Assembly (NCBI GenBank): GCA_945902745.1
Contig: CAMDNE010000003.1
Span: 62,001 to 126,000, forward strand
DNA length: 64,000 nt
Direction of reading: 5' to 3'
From: Chitinophaga pinensis
GTDB taxonomy: Bacteria > Bacteroidota > Bacteroidia > Flavobacteriales_D > Crocinitomicaceae
The notes below the pieces were generated by a model. The model was not told the DNA's origin and ran no database searches. It saw nothing but the letters and a program-made list of their open reading frames with translations. This document shows, piece after piece, positions 1 through 8,779 of the stretch. Every line of letters starts with the position of its first letter. Position 1 is the stretch's first letter. The translations under genes were made by a program, and so were the position numbers.

Positions 1-45
1 AAGAAATACAAACCTTATCAGTTTGTCGGTCTGAAAACTGAATAA
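1..45 (+). CDS. 3' end of an unidentified protein (partial)
   Basis: Frame 1 is open from the first base and ends at a TAA at 43-45, reading KKYKPYQFVGLKTE. A strong terminator follows 5 bases later, which fits the end of a real gene. Too little is visible to assign a family. Confidence 0.5.
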   Translation, partial: KKYKPYQFVGLKTE

Positions 46-50
46 TACTT

Positions 51-86
51 AAAAAAAAAGTCTGGTTCGCTCCAGACTTTTTTTTT
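51..86 (+). terminator. Rho-independent terminator
   Basis: A perfect 7-bp stem (AGTCTGG at 59-65, CCAGACT at 72-78) with a 6-base loop is followed by a T-run and preceded by an A-run. It closes the gene that ends at 45. Confidence 0.85.
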
Positions 87-101
87 GTCTAATCATTCCA
101 T

Positions 102-109
102 TATCTTTG
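102..109 (+). promoter_or_regulatory. TAnnTTTG promoter -7 box of the exonuclease gene
   Basis: TATCTTTG matches the Bacteroidota -7 consensus. It lies downstream of a possible TTG start at 85, so that start would be upstream of transcription and the ATG at 124 is preferred. Confidence 0.6.
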
Positions 110-123
110 AAAAAAATATTCAA

Positions 124-975
124 ATGAATTTACATCTTGAAAGACCGTTAGCTATTTTTGACCTTGAAACAACAGGGCTAAATATCACAAGCGATCGTAT
201 TGTTGAAATTGCTATTATCAAAGTTTATCCAGATGGAAAAGAAGAACATTTTTGCAAACGCGTAAATCCACAAATGCCGATTCCGAAGGAAACAAGTGAA
301 ATTCATGGCATTTATGACAAAGACATTATAAACGAACCAATTTTTGATTTAATCGCAGCTTCAGTTGTTGAATTCATTGGTGATGCAGACCTTGCAGGTT
401 TCAACTCCAATAAATTTGATATTCCCGTTTTGGCAGAAGAATTAATGCGTGCTGGATCTGATTTTGACATTTCACAAAGAAAATTTGTAGACGTTCAAAA
501 TATTTTCCACAAAATGGAACAACGTACGTTAGCTGCCGCCCATCAATTTTACTGCAAAAAACCTATTGAGAATGCACATAATGCATTACATGACGCTCAA
601 GCTACTTGGGATGTTTTGAAAGCACAAATGGCTCATTATGCAGATTTATCAAATGACATTCCTTCCCTATCAGAATTTTCTAAAGCTGGAAATTATAATT
701 TATTAGATTTTGCAGGTCGATTAGCTATTAACGAGAAGGATGAATCCATTTATAATTTTGGCAAGCATAAAGGAAAAACAATTAAAGAAGTGGCACGAAT
801 TGAGCCTGGATATTATGGTTGGATGCTTGATGCGGATTTTCCATTATACACTAAAAAATGCCTGCGCATCGAAATGGATAAAATTAAAAAGGAGCGAGAA
901 AACAGTAAAAAAGAAGAGAATACTTCTGAAGATATTGGTAGCAAATTAGATGCTTTAAAAAACAAATTTAAATAA
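124..975 (+). CDS. 3'-5' exonuclease, DnaQ/PolC epsilon-like
   Basis: A 283-residue protein with an N-terminal DEDDh exonuclease domain. The ExoI motif FDLETTG starts near residue 10, with a conserved aspartate in the FNSNKFDIPVL segment and the ExoIII motif HNALHDAQ near residue 150. Such domains remove nucleotides from DNA 3' ends as proofreading or repair enzymes. A C-terminal stretch (residues ~190-245) with FGKHKGKTI and a YGWML-like motif resembles the small domain often attached to Bacteroidota exonucleases; the lysine-rich tail looks disordered. The ATG at 124 is chosen because a TAnnTTTG box sits at 102-109. The FAH-family gene starts one base after its stop, so the two are probably co-transcribed. 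Family is clear; the exact in vivo role (polymerase subunit or stand-alone nuclease) is not. Confidence 0.85.
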   Translation: MNLHLERPLAIFDLETTGLNITSDRIVEIAIIKVYPDGKEEHFCKRVNPQMPIPKETSEIHGIYDKDIINEPIFDLIAASVVEFIGDADLAGFNSNKFDIPVLAEELMRAGSDFDISQRKFVDVQNIFHKMEQRTLAAAHQFYCKKPIENAHNALHDAQATWDVLKAQMAHYADLSNDIPSLSEFSKAGNYNLLDFAGRLAINEKDESIYNFGKHKGKTIKEVARIEPGYYGWMLDADFPLYTKKCLRIEMDKIKKERENSKKEENTSEDIGSKLDALKNKFK

Positions 976-976
976 G

Positions 977-1588
977 ATGAAAATCATTTGTATAGGAAGG
1001 AATTATTCAGATCATGCAAAAGAAATGAAAGCCGAAGTGCCAACGGTGCCGATTTTTTTCATGAAACCGGATATTGCTATTTTAAAAGACGGAAATCATT
1101 TTTATTATCCTGATTTTACGAAAGATTTGCATTATGAATGTGAATTGGTTGTGAAGATCTGCAAAGTGGGTAAAAATATTACGGAGAAATTTGCTCCCAA
1201 CTATTATAAGGAATTAACGCTTGGAATTGATTTCACAGCGCGTGATTTACAACAAATCTGCAAAGAGAAAGGTTTACCATGGGAAATAGCGAAATCATTT
1301 CAACACAGTGCTCCACTATCAAATAAAACAATTGATGTGAATTCGGTGGATTTAAACAATCTAGGTTTTGAATTGAAAAAGAATGGTGAAACAGTTCAAG
1401 TTGGAAACACCAAAGAAATGATTTTTACAATTAATCAAATCATCGTGTACCTTTCAAAATTCATGACGTTAAAAACGGGGGATTTAATTTTTACTGGAAC
1501 TCCTGCTGGTGTTGGCCCCGTAGCTATTGGTGACAATTTAGAAGGGTTTTTGAATGAACAAAAAATGTTTGAATTCAAGGTGAAGTAA
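977..1588 (+). CDS. Fumarylacetoacetate hydrolase (FAH) family protein
   Basis: A 203-residue single-domain FAH-family enzyme. Visible signatures are the N-terminal CIGRNYSDHAKEM, the metal-binding HYECELV segment near residue 52, the IDFTARDLQ segment with another acidic ligand, and the C-terminal GDLIFTGTPAGVGP glycine-rich motif. Family members are Mg/Mn-dependent and act on beta-diketo acids, as acylpyruvate hydrolases or oxaloacetate decarboxylases/tautomerases in central or aromatic carbon metabolism. Its length fits the compact YcgM-type members. It begins one base after the exonuclease stop, implying one transcript, although no functional link is obvious. The substrate cannot be told from sequence. 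Confidence 0.85.
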   Translation: MKIICIGRNYSDHAKEMKAEVPTVPIFFMKPDIAILKDGNHFYYPDFTKDLHYECELVVKICKVGKNITEKFAPNYYKELTLGIDFTARDLQQICKEKGLPWEIAKSFQHSAPLSNKTIDVNSVDLNNLGFELKKNGETVQVGNTKEMIFTINQIIVYLSKFMTLKTGDLIFTGTPAGVGPVAIGDNLEGFLNEQKMFEFKVK

Positions 1589-1599
1589 TTAAATTATTA

Positions 1600-1700
1600 G
1601 AAGAGAAAAGAGATACAGGAATTTCAAATAAGGAAAAAGGAAGAAGGAAGAAGTAATTTGGTTCGTATGAATTACACTTTTTACTTTTTACTTTTTACTA
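1600..1700. repeat. Purine-rich/pyrimidine-rich dispersed repeat
   Basis: A purine-rich arm (AAAAAGGAAGAAGG type, ~1630-1655) faces a pyrimidine-rich arm made of three ACTTTTT-like units (~1672-1699), so the unit reads as an imperfect inverted repeat. A related arrangement occurs at 31995-32115. It fills the gap between convergent genes; no gene is seen here. Confidence 0.5.
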
Positions 1701-1744
1701 GATAATCTGCGCTAACGCTTGATTTTATCAAAGCTGCGCTTTTC

Positions 1745-3136
1745 TTACTTTCCTTTCGCTTTAACAATAATCAATACCGTATAAAGCATAATCTTGATAT
1801 CCAAGGCTAATGTTCTATTTTTAAGATAAAGCAAGTCAAACTTCATGCGTTGTAGCATTTGATCAACATTTTCAGCATACCCATATTTCACTTGGCCCCA
1901 AGATGTAATACCTGGTCTCACTTTCGTTAAATGTAAAAACTGTGGTTCAATTTGAACTATTTGATCGATAAAAAATTGACGTTCTGGTCGTGGTCCTACA
2001 AGTGACATTTCTCCTTTCAAAACATTAAAAAACTGTGGAAATTCATCCAATCTCAATTTACGCATAAACTTCCCAATCTTGGTAATACGCGGGTCATTTG
2101 AAGATGATAATTGTGGTCCATGTTTTTCAGCATCAATGTACATCGTTCTGAATTTTATAATTTTAAACGGTATTCCTTTTAAACCAATGCGTTCTTGCAT
2201 AAAAAATATAGGTCCGGGAGACGACATTTTTACTCCAATTGCCAGAAAAACATATACTGGAATTAGAAAAATTATAGCAAAAACGGAAAGAACAACATCC
2301 ATGAATCGCTTAATTGCTTGCTGTAAAATTGGCATCGTTTCCGCATTTACTTCAATTAACAATGCACCAAAAATATTTGTCATTTTTACAGATCCAGAAA
2401 GGATATCATACATATCTGGAAGAATTTTAATTGTCACGCTCCCACCTTCAATTTGACCAATTATTGCTTTTAGCTTGTCGTGCTCAACACTTTCTAGTGC
2501 AATTATCACTTCTTCAACTTCATGTTCTCGTAAGATTTTCTCCAAATCTTTCGCATGACCCAAATAGTTTAATTGATTTTCCAATTGTCTATCAACGCCG
2601 TTAATATTTACGAACCCAATGAATTGATTAATTCCACGAGGTAAATTAACAATCTCATTATAAATTTCAACTGCTTTATCACTTCCACCAATCAAAAGTG
2701 TTTTAAAACCATTTTTACCTGAGTGAATTCGACTAACGATAACACTTATGAAAATTAATCTAGGAATAAATACCAGTGAAAAATGAATTCCGAACAACAA
2801 AAACATAGATTTATAATACTGCTGATAACCTGAGATTTCATCATCTAATAGCAAGGTGAAAAAGATTAAAACTGAACCTAAAAGTGTTCCAATAAAACTA
2901 AGATTAAATAGTTTAAACCTATATAATCGTTTTACATCATGATAAGTTCCTTGTAAATAATATAAAACCAACCATAAAATTGGAATTAAAAATATTCCCA
3001 AATAAAAAGAATCATTTACAGTAAAATCAACTTGTTCGATTGATGTTTTTCGAAAATAATAAAAGATAACCCAAGCAGAAATAGCAGTTATCCAATCCAT
3101 CAGCACAAATAATAAGACGAGCAGTCGTTGTTGCAT
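1745..3136 (-). CDS. Undecaprenyl-phosphate sugar phosphotransferase (WcaJ/WbaP type)
   Basis: A 463-residue polyprenyl glycosylphosphotransferase that would start exopolysaccharide or lipid-linked glycan synthesis by moving a hexose-1-phosphate from a nucleotide sugar onto undecaprenyl phosphate at the inner membrane. Four to five hydrophobic segments occupy residues ~1-135. A Rossmann-like CoA-binding-type domain follows (TLLIGGSDKAVEIY, ~145-260), then the catalytic bacterial sugar transferase domain (~270-463) with a hydrophobic helix, the PGPIFFMQERIG motif, KFRTM, LDEFPQFFNVLKGEMSLVGP and PRPE. It reads as full length. It follows the lipoprotein gene by 2 bases and so probably ends a three-gene minus-strand operon with the oxidoreductase at 4034. 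No glycosyltransferases sit beside it, so its glycan is unknown. Confidence 0.9.
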   Translation of the reverse strand: MQQRLLVLLFVLMDWITAISAWVIFYYFRKTSIEQVDFTVNDSFYLGIFLIPILWLVLYYLQGTYHDVKRLYRFKLFNLSFIGTLLGSVLIFFTLLLDDEISGYQQYYKSMFLLFGIHFSLVFIPRLIFISVIVSRIHSGKNGFKTLLIGGSDKAVEIYNEIVNLPRGINQFIGFVNINGVDRQLENQLNYLGHAKDLEKILREHEVEEVIIALESVEHDKLKAIIGQIEGGSVTIKILPDMYDILSGSVKMTNIFGALLIEVNAETMPILQQAIKRFMDVVLSVFAIIFLIPVYVFLAIGVKMSSPGPIFFMQERIGLKGIPFKIIKFRTMYIDAEKHGPQLSSSNDPRITKIGKFMRKLRLDEFPQFFNVLKGEMSLVGPRPERQFFIDQIVQIEPQFLHLTKVRPGITSWGQVKYGYAENVDQMLQRMKFDLLYLKNRTLALDIKIMLYTVLIIVKAKGK

Positions 3137-3138
3137 AA

Positions 3139-3999
3139 TTAGAAATAAACAACTTTGATATTATCCATAATTATTACCCCATCACTATCTCCACTATCTA
3201 ATCCAGCCTTAAATGATTGTTTGAAATAAGCAGCCGTTGAAGAACTGGATACTAATTCTTTCAAATCAATATAGATTTTTTTCCATTTAACCTCGGATGG
3301 TTCCTGTGAATTTAATTGAATGTTATCGTTATTTTTAATTGACGATGAAGAAATCGCAAGTAAACCTGTTGTAACTGCATTTGTATTGTAATAATCTATT
3401 TCTAAATATACATCAGCAAAAGTTGGAAGATACATTTCTCCTGCAGTATAGCCAATCCAAGTTGAATCAATTGAATTCAAATTTACTTGACCATAAAAAT
3501 TTCCCCATTTCAAAATAGCAGGATCATTTCCAGCAACTAATGAAGACAAAGAATTTGGGTCATTTTCAATTTTAATCGCTGCATCTTCAAAATCTTCATA
3601 CCAAAATTTAACAGCATCATAAAAACGAGTGGTTGGATTTAATGTTAAAGTTTGATTGGCAACTAAATCAGCGTTTATCTCATAAAGTTCAACAAAAGGA
3701 AATATTTTTTTCGTTGCGGAAATTCCGTTATTTCTTACTGTTGGGTAAATTTTAATATTAACATTTCCACTCATGAGAATTGGGATCTTAAACGGGACCT
3801 CAAAAACGCCAATTACTTTTCCATTGATGTATACCCATGCATCCGTAAAATTGTGTGTTAATTCACCTGTTGGATTTTGAGAATTTGGATTTGATTGTAA
3901 GGTCCATTCGTTAACTTCCAACCAAGCAGGATCTGAATTGTTTTTCACACAAGATGAAAGAACAAATAAGCCAAAAGCACAAAATATTAAATATCTCAT
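3139..3999 (-). CDS. Predicted lipoprotein of unknown function
   Basis: A 286-residue lipoprotein: a hydrophobic signal ends in the lipobox LSSC, followed by VKN. The start is placed at the ATG at 3999 rather than a TTG 21 bases upstream, because that gives a normal signal peptide. The mature part is rich in beta-strand-like sequence. It contains a segment describing a short beta-rich domain with prolines (NFTDAWVYINGKVIGVFEVP) and later residues that look like a carbohydrate-binding or concanavalin-like fold, but I do not recognise a named family. Its position between an oxidoreductase and a sugar phosphotransferase suggests an envelope or polysaccharide-related role; this is inference only. 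Confidence 0.7.
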   Translation of the reverse strand: MRYLIFCAFGLFVLSSCVKNNSDPAWLEVNEWTLQSNPNSQNPTGELTHNFTDAWVYINGKVIGVFEVPFKIPILMSGNVNIKIYPTVRNNGISATKKIFPFVELYEINADLVANQTLTLNPTTRFYDAVKFWYEDFEDAAIKIENDPNSLSSLVAGNDPAILKWGNFYGQVNLNSIDSTWIGYTAGEMYLPTFADVYLEIDYYNTNAVTTGLLAISSSSIKNNDNIQLNSQEPSEVKWKKIYIDLKELVSSSSTAAYFKQSFKAGLDSGDSDGVIIMDNIKVVYF

Positions 4000-4033
4000 A
4001 GTTAGTTTTCGTAATATCAAACGTTGAAATTCT

Positions 4034-5032
4034 TTAGATATTGTCCATTAAAATCGTTGAGGACATTTTTAATTTATCCAATATTTTATGTGCTACATCC
4101 AAAGCTCTGAATCCATCTTCCAAGGAAACTAAAGGAACTGAATCTTCATTTATTGCAACTGCAAAAGTTCTCAACTCCTCTTTAATTGCATTAATTTCTG
4201 AAATATCCGGTTTATCGAAGTAGATTTTCTTCACTGGTTTACCTTCTCCCAAGTCAAAAATGATGTCCAATGGATTTGGTTCTCCATCTACCGTTTCCAT
4301 TCTTACAACTTCTAATTCCTTCGTTAAGAAATCTACGCTGATGTATGCGTCTTTTTGGAAAAAGCGTGACTTACGCATGTTTTTCATTGAAATACGAGAA
4401 GCCGTTAAGTTGGCAACACACCCATTATCGAATTCAATTCGCGCATTTGTGATATCAGGTGTATCACTAACAACAGCAACTCCAGAAGCAGATACGCGTT
4501 TTATGTCTGACTTCACAACACTTAATATTATATCCAAATCATGAATCATCAAATCTAAAACAACTGGAACATCCGTTCCTCGTGGATTAAATTGCGCCAA
4601 ACGATGCGTCTCGATGAACATTGGTTTATTGAAATAAGGCAATGCTGCTTGAAAAGCGGGATTAAAACGTTCAACATGTCCAACTTGCACTTTCACATTT
4701 GCTTCTCTCGCTAATTCCATCAAAATGCGCGCTTCTTCAACCGTTTCAGTTACAGGTTTCTCAATAAATACATGCTTGCTTTTACGCAAAACCTGAGATG
4801 CCAATTCACAATGAGAAATCGTAGGTGTAACAATATCAACACAATCTACTTCTTCCAAAAGCTCCTGAACAGTTGCAAATCGTTTTATGTTAAATTGATT
4901 TTTCACCTCTTCAGCGGTTGCATCACTTGAATCAAAAAATCCAACTAATTCGAATTCCTCTTTCAATTCTAAAATTAATCGAATGTGGATTTTCCCTAAA
5001 TGTCCAGCGCCTAAAACTCCAATTTTTAACAT
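4034..5032 (-). CDS. Gfo/Idh/MocA family NAD(P)-dependent oxidoreductase
   Basis: A 332-residue oxidoreductase. The N-terminal Rossmann fold shows GVLGAGHLGKIHIR (dinucleotide-binding glycines), and the family signature EKPVTETVEEA with its conserved EKP lysine lies near residue 95. The substrate domain contains VGHVERFNPA and a DLMIHDLDI segment with the typical catalytic histidine. Members oxidise or reduce sugars, inositols and nucleotide-sugar intermediates. It is the first gene of a minus-strand cluster with a lipoprotein and a sugar phosphotransferase, so a role in making an activated sugar is plausible. A TACCTTTG box lies 15 bases upstream on the minus strand. The specific substrate cannot be assigned. 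Confidence 0.9.
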   Translation of the reverse strand: MLKIGVLGAGHLGKIHIRLILELKEEFELVGFFDSSDATAEEVKNQFNIKRFATVQELLEEVDCVDIVTPTISHCELASQVLRKSKHVFIEKPVTETVEEARILMELAREANVKVQVGHVERFNPAFQAALPYFNKPMFIETHRLAQFNPRGTDVPVVLDLMIHDLDIILSVVKSDIKRVSASGVAVVSDTPDITNARIEFDNGCVANLTASRISMKNMRKSRFFQKDAYISVDFLTKELEVVRMETVDGEPNPLDIIFDLGEGKPVKKIYFDKPDISEINAIKEELRTFAVAINEDSVPLVSLEDGFRALDVAHKILDKLKMSSTILMDNI

Positions 5033-5047
5033 ATTCGCGATTTTTTA

Positions 5048-5055
5048 CAAAGGTA
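5048..5055 (-). promoter_or_regulatory. TAnnTTTG -7 box of the Gfo/Idh/MocA gene
   Basis: Minus-strand TACCTTTG (plus strand CAAAGGTA), 15 bases before the ATG at 5032. Confidence 0.55.
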
Positions 5056-5592
5056 ATTCTAGCAAATCACTTATTTCTTTTAATACGGTAGAATTATCAA
5101 CAATTCCGACTTATTTACTGAACGTTTTGAGAGGTCGTTTAGTTGGTTGGAGTTTTATTCAACGTAACTCGTTGTCTCTTTGCCTGTTATCCGTTAATTT
5201 GTAATTGCACTTAGATGTGTTTAAAACCATGTAAAAGATTTTTTAAAATTCGAGAATTTTCGAGTTCGCGAATTCGCAATATGTCGAACCTTATTTGATT
5301 TCCTATTTGCATTTATTACCTGAATCTACCATTCGTAATATTAGGTAAATCGACAATATGTTCAACTGTTTCAAAAGACTTAACAAAACAAGACTCCAAA
5401 ATATTCTCTACATCCAATTTATTCTTACATTAAATAATTCCTTAATGTAGCATCTAAAATCAATTAAAATAATGTGCAAAAATACTGATTACTAACACTT
5501 TGAAATTTATTTTATTTACCCTAAGAATCATTTCTTCCAAAAACTGAATTAATAAAATATCATCAAAAAATAAAAAAACCTTGTTCCCGTGA
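5056..5592. other. Non-coding region before tRNA-His
   Basis: About 540 bases with no convincing gene on either strand. It holds one 28-base repeat copy (5262-5289) within a GAATTC/CGAATTCG-rich stretch (5247-5289). The remainder is AT-rich without a recognised RNA structure. Confidence 0.6.
5262..5289 (+). repeat. 28-bp dispersed repeat, copy 1
   Basis: Starts GAGTTCGCGAATTCGC and ends TGTCGAAC; it matches 24854-24881 at 27 of 28 positions. It contains the palindromic core CGCGAATTCG. Confidence 0.75.
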
Positions 5593-5621
5593 TTGTTAAA
5601 AACAGAATTTGACTATATTTG
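5593..5621 (+). promoter_or_regulatory. Promoter of tRNA-His
   Basis: TTG (5593-5595), an 18-base spacer and TATATTTG (5614-5621) fit the Bacteroidota -33/-7 consensus closely. The mature tRNA begins 14 bases after the box. Confidence 0.8.
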
Positions 5622-5634
5622 CACCATCAAAAAT

Positions 5635-5709
5635 GGAGGTTGTAGCTCAGTTGGTTAGAGCATCGGTTTGTGGTACCGAGGGTCGTGGGTTCGAGCCCCA
5701 TCTTCCTCC
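5635..5709 (+). tRNA. tRNA-His (anticodon GTG)
   Basis: A full cloverleaf can be drawn. The D-arm is GCTC/GAGC, the anticodon stem TCGGT/ACCGA with loop TTGTGGT (anticodon GTG), and the T-arm GTGGG/CCCAT with loop TTCGAGC. The 5' end carries the extra G(-1) opposite C73 that identifies tRNA-His. CCA is not encoded. The acceptor stem has two adjacent T:T oppositions (5:68 and 6:67). prfC follows 58 bases downstream. Confidence 0.93.
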
Positions 5710-5713
5710 CAAC

Positions 5714-5748
5714 AAAAAAGGAGTTCAGAAATGGATTCCTTTTTTTTT
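5714..5748 (+). terminator. Possible terminator/processing hairpin after tRNA-His
   Basis: AAAAAAGGA (5714-5722) pairs with TCCTTTTTT (5737-5745) across a 14-base loop, ending in a T-run. Being A/T-rich with few GC pairs, it may be weak, leaving prfC partly dependent on the tRNA promoter. Confidence 0.4.
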
Positions 5749-5767
5749 ATTTACACCATTAGGCAAC

Positions 5768-7360
5768 ATGAAGAATCAAGCAGCAATAGAAAAAAGAAGA
5801 ACGTTCGGCATCATCGCTCACCCAGATGCTGGAAAAACTACCTTGACGGAAAAATTACTGTTGTTTGGAGGAGCAATACAAACTGCTGGTGCTGTAAAAA
5901 ATAATAAAATCAAGAAAACCGCTACTTCCGATTTCATGGAAATTGAAAAGCAACGTGGAATTTCCGTTGCTACGTCAGTTATGGCATTTGAATACGGGGG
6001 CAAACAAATAAACATTCTTGATACACCAGGGCACAAGGATTTTGCTGAAGACACCTACAGAACATTAACAGCTGTGGATAGCGTAATACTTGTTATTGAC
6101 TGTGCAAATGGTGTTGAATCGCAAACTGAAAAGTTAATGGAAGTTTGTCGCATGCGGAAAACGCCCGTTATCATCTTTGTAAATAAAATGGATCGTGAAG
6201 GAAAAGACGCTTTCACACTTTTGGATGAATTGGAAGAAAAACTTGACATTAAAGTTCGACCTTTGACATGGCCAATCGGAATGGGTGACCGTTTTAAAGG
6301 CGTTTACAACATTTATGATAATAACCTGAATCTTTTTCAAGCGAATAAAACCAAACGTGAAGAAGAAATTGTTTCTATAAAAGACTTGAGTGACCCTCAA
6401 TTAGATACGCTTGTTGGTGAAGCTTTCGCGAATGAATTAAGGGAAGAAATTGAAATAATTGATGGTGTTTACGATACGTTTGACCGAGAAAAATATTTAT
6501 CAGGAGAAATAGCACCAGTTTATTTCGGTTCAGCAGTGAATAATTTTGGTGTTCAAGAATTATTGGATTCATTTATTGAAATTTCTCCTTCACCAATTGG
6601 ACGTGAAACTGATGCTCGTTTTATTGAACCGAGCGAACCAAAATTTACTGGTTTTGTATTTAAAATTCACGCCAATCTCGACCCAAAACACCGCGATAGA
6701 ATTGCATTCTTGCGCATCGTTTCAGGGAAATTTGAACGCAACCATTTTTACAACCACGTTCGTTTGAATAAAAATTTCAAATTCTCCAATCCAACTTCTT
6801 TCATGGCACAAGATAAAAGTGTCATTGATGAAGCGTTTCCAGGTGATGTAATTGGTTTGTATGATACTGGGAATTTCAAAATTGGCGATACTTTAACGGA
6901 AGGTGAAAAATTGATGTTTAAAGGAATTCCTTCATTCTCTCCTGAAATCTTTATGGAATTAGAGAATTTGGATCCAATGAAATCAAAACAATTGGAAAAA
7001 GGAATTCACCAATTAACCGACGAAGGAGTTGCACAAATGTTTATCATGCAGCCGGGTAAACGTAAGATTGTTGGTACTGTTGGACAATTACAATTTGAAG
7101 TAATAGCGCATCGTTTATTGAATGAATATGGCGCAAATTGCCGTTTCGTTCCTAAAAACTATTACAAAGCTTGCTGGATTACGACAGATAACAAAGAACA
7201 GTTAGCCGATTTTATGAGAGCGAAAGCGAGTTATTTAGCAAAAGACAAAGACGACAACTTGGTTTTCTTAGCCGAAACAACCTTCTTATTGGCAATGGCA
7301 GAAAAGGATTATCCAGATTTAACTTTTCATACTACTTCAGAATTTAAGTTGGAAAGTTGA
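5768..7360 (+). CDS. prfC: Peptide chain release factor 3 (RF3)
   Basis: A 530-residue translational GTPase that recycles RF1/RF2 from the ribosome after peptide release. The G domain shows the P-loop AHPDAGKTT, a switch [10 protein letters not shown] and the guanine-specificity motif NKMDREG. RF3-specific stretches include [12 protein letters not shown] and [12 protein letters not shown]. Domain II and the C-terminal RF3 domain (with [19 protein letters not shown]) follow. The reading frame stays open through the upstream tRNA-His, but that extension is an artefact. The ATG at 5768 gives the family's usual N terminus and length. No separate promoter is evident, so it may be read from the tRNA promoter. 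Confidence 0.97.
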   Translation: MKNQAAIEKRRTFGIIAHPDAGKTTLTEKLLLFGGAIQTAGAVKNNKIKKTATSDFMEIEKQRGISVATSVMAFEYGGKQINILDTPGHKDFAEDTYRTLTAVDSVILVIDCANGVESQTEKLMEVCRMRKTPVIIFVNKMDREGKDAFTLLDELEEKLDIKVRPLTWPIGMGDRFKGVYNIYDNNLNLFQANKTKREEEIVSIKDLSDPQLDTLVGEAFANELREEIEIIDGVYDTFDREKYLSGEIAPVYFGSAVNNFGVQELLDSFIEISPSPIGRETDARFIEPSEPKFTGFVFKIHANLDPKHRDRIAFLRIVSGKFERNHFYNHVRLNKNFKFSNPTSFMAQDKSVIDEAFPGDVIGLYDTGNFKIGDTLTEGEKLMFKGIPSFSPEIFMELENLDPMKSKQLEKGIHQLTDEGVAQMFIMQPGKRKIVGTVGQLQFEVIAHRLLNEYGANCRFVPKNYYKACWITTDNKEQLADFMRAKASYLAKDKDDNLVFLAETTFLLAMAEKDYPDLTFHTTSEFKLES

Positions 7361-7422
7361 TAGTTTTGTTCTCAATTTAAAAATTCTCTTTATTTTTCAA
7401 AAAATAAATTCTTTTGAAGTTT

Positions 7423-7863
7423 ATGAAATTTGAAATCCCAAACTGGTTAATAATAATTGGAGCAATAGGTCAAATGTTTACTGCTTTCATTTATCCATAT
7501 ATTCGACATGTCGTTTTTGATTGGTACAACGATATAAAAAAGTTAAAACCACTAAATCAAGAAATAGCTAAAACCTATGGAAGATACATTCAAGGGTTGA
7601 ATTTCTCTTTTGGATTAATTTCGATTTTACTTACCGACGATTTGAAAAATCATTCAGGTCTAGCAGTTGCTATAACAGGATTGATTGCTGCTTATTGGAC
7701 TGGAAAAGTCATTACACAATTCTCTTATTATCCAATGTATGATATTCCTAAAAAGCTTATATTTAAAATTGGTGAATATTTCATGAATACACTTTTTATA
7801 ACGTTTTCATTAATTTTTATTTTGTTATTCATCTCAAACTTAATGGGGTATATTAAATCATAA
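7423..7863 (+). CDS. Small integral membrane protein, unknown function
   Basis: A 146-residue protein with about four hydrophobic helices: residues ~8-27, ~58-72 (weaker), ~78-97 and ~115-138. A basic segment after the first helix contains YNDIKKLKPLNQEI. I do not recognise a family. The ATG at 7423 is preferred over a TTG nine bases upstream. It lies 62 bases after prfC and 6 bases before an NTF2-like gene, so it may be co-transcribed with the latter. A location in the inner membrane is inferred only from hydrophobicity. Confidence 0.65.
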   Translation: MKFEIPNWLIIIGAIGQMFTAFIYPYIRHVVFDWYNDIKKLKPLNQEIAKTYGRYIQGLNFSFGLISILLTDDLKNHSGLAVAITGLIAAYWTGKVITQFSYYPMYDIPKKLIFKIGEYFMNTLFITFSLIFILLFISNLMGYIKS

Positions 7864-7869
7864 CAAGAT

Positions 7870-8289
7870 ATGACTTTAGAACAAAAACTTCCATTACCAC
7901 CTTTTGATTTAGAAAATGCATTATTGAAAGTTCAACTAGCTGAAGACGCATGGAACAGTAAAGATTCAGAACGAATTTCGAAAGCATATACTGTTGATAC
8001 AGAATGGCGAAATAGAACTGAATTCATCAATGGAAGAGCTGAAGTTATTGATTTTCTGAACCGCAAATGGGAAAAAGAGTTGAATTATAAACTCAAAAAA
8101 GAACTTTGGGGATTTCGAGAAAACAGAATGGCCGTAAGATTTGAATATGAATACCAAGATGAAAACGGACAATGGTGGAGAGCCTATGGAAATGAGAATT
8201 GGGAATTTGATGAAAATGGTTTAATGCGAAAACGTTTTGCAAGCATCAATGACTTGGCGATAAATGAAATTGATAGAAAATTATTTTAA
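7870..8289 (+). CDS. DUF1348 / NTF2-like (SnoaL superfamily) protein
   Basis: A 139-residue protein resembling the DUF1348 branch of the nuclear transport factor 2-like superfamily. Recognisable elements are [15 protein letters not shown], the [16 protein letters not shown] segment, [10 protein letters not shown], and the C-terminal [20 protein letters not shown] with the following WEFDENGLM. Such proteins form a cone-shaped alpha+beta barrel and often act as dimers; most in this branch have no assigned reaction. It lies six bases after the small membrane protein gene. No catalytic residue can be named with confidence. Confidence 0.8.
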   Translation: MTLEQKLPLPPFDLENALLKVQLAEDAWNSKDSERISKAYTVDTEWRNRTEFINGRAEVIDFLNRKWEKELNYKLKKELWGFRENRMAVRFEYEYQDENGQWWRAYGNENWEFDENGLMRKRFASINDLAINEIDRKLF

Positions 8290-8308
8290 CGATTTATCAA
8301 TCTTTAAT

Positions 8309-8764
8309 TCAAAGCCATTCTGACATCTCAGGTAATTCCTCCAAATAATTCAATTGTGTAATCTCTCTGTCTATTTGACAAACAATGTGCTGCAATCCAT
8401 TCGTTACCATTAATAAATCGACATTTAATGATGCATTGTATTGAGCAATTTGATTGAATGTTTTTTCGGTTAAGTTAATTTCAGGAGCTTTACATTCCAC
8501 GATCAGCTTTGGTTTCCCATCTTTGCCAAAAACAACAACATCACAACGTCTTGATAGTTGATTAATTTCTATTGCCATTTCAGCAGCGATAAGTCCGATT
8601 GGAATTTGCTTTTCTTGAATTAAAAAATGAATCAAATGCTGTCTCACCCACTCTTCAGGTGTTAAAACCAACGATTTTTTACGAATGATACACCAAACAA
8701 ACACTTGACCTTCTTTCCTGGTAAGTTTCAATTCAGCCTGCGGAAACGAAAGTGCTTTGAACAT
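8309..8764 (-). CDS. Type I restriction enzyme R N-terminal-like nuclease domain protein
   Basis: A 151-residue stand-alone domain resembling HSDR_N_2. It has a PD-(D/E)XK-type core: RRCDVVVFGKDGKPKLIVECKAPE supplies the D...ExK residues, and NQIAQYNASLNV contains the conserved Q-Y helix. Similar short proteins are common in Bacteroidota and are not part of a restriction system. No methylase or specificity subunit is nearby. It is the last gene of the minus-strand block with alanine dehydrogenase, 15 bases downstream. DNA cleavage is possible from the intact motif but unproven. Confidence 0.75.
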   Translation of the reverse strand: MFKALSFPQAELKLTRKEGQVFVWCIIRKKSLVLTPEEWVRQHLIHFLIQEKQIPIGLIAAEMAIEINQLSRRCDVVVFGKDGKPKLIVECKAPEINLTEKTFNQIAQYNASLNVDLLMVTNGLQHIVCQIDREITQLNYLEELPEMSEWL

Positions 8765-8779
8765 AAAACCGTTTGGGAA

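Noticed and set aside
5609-5767. Upstream in-frame extension of prfC across tRNA-His
   Set aside because: The frame is open only by chance: it runs through the tRNA gene and a TTG start, and the ATG at 5768 gives the normal RF3 N terminus and length.
8309-8764. Part of a restriction-modification defence system
   Set aside because: Only an HSDR_N_2-like domain is present; there is no helicase part, methylase or specificity gene nearby.
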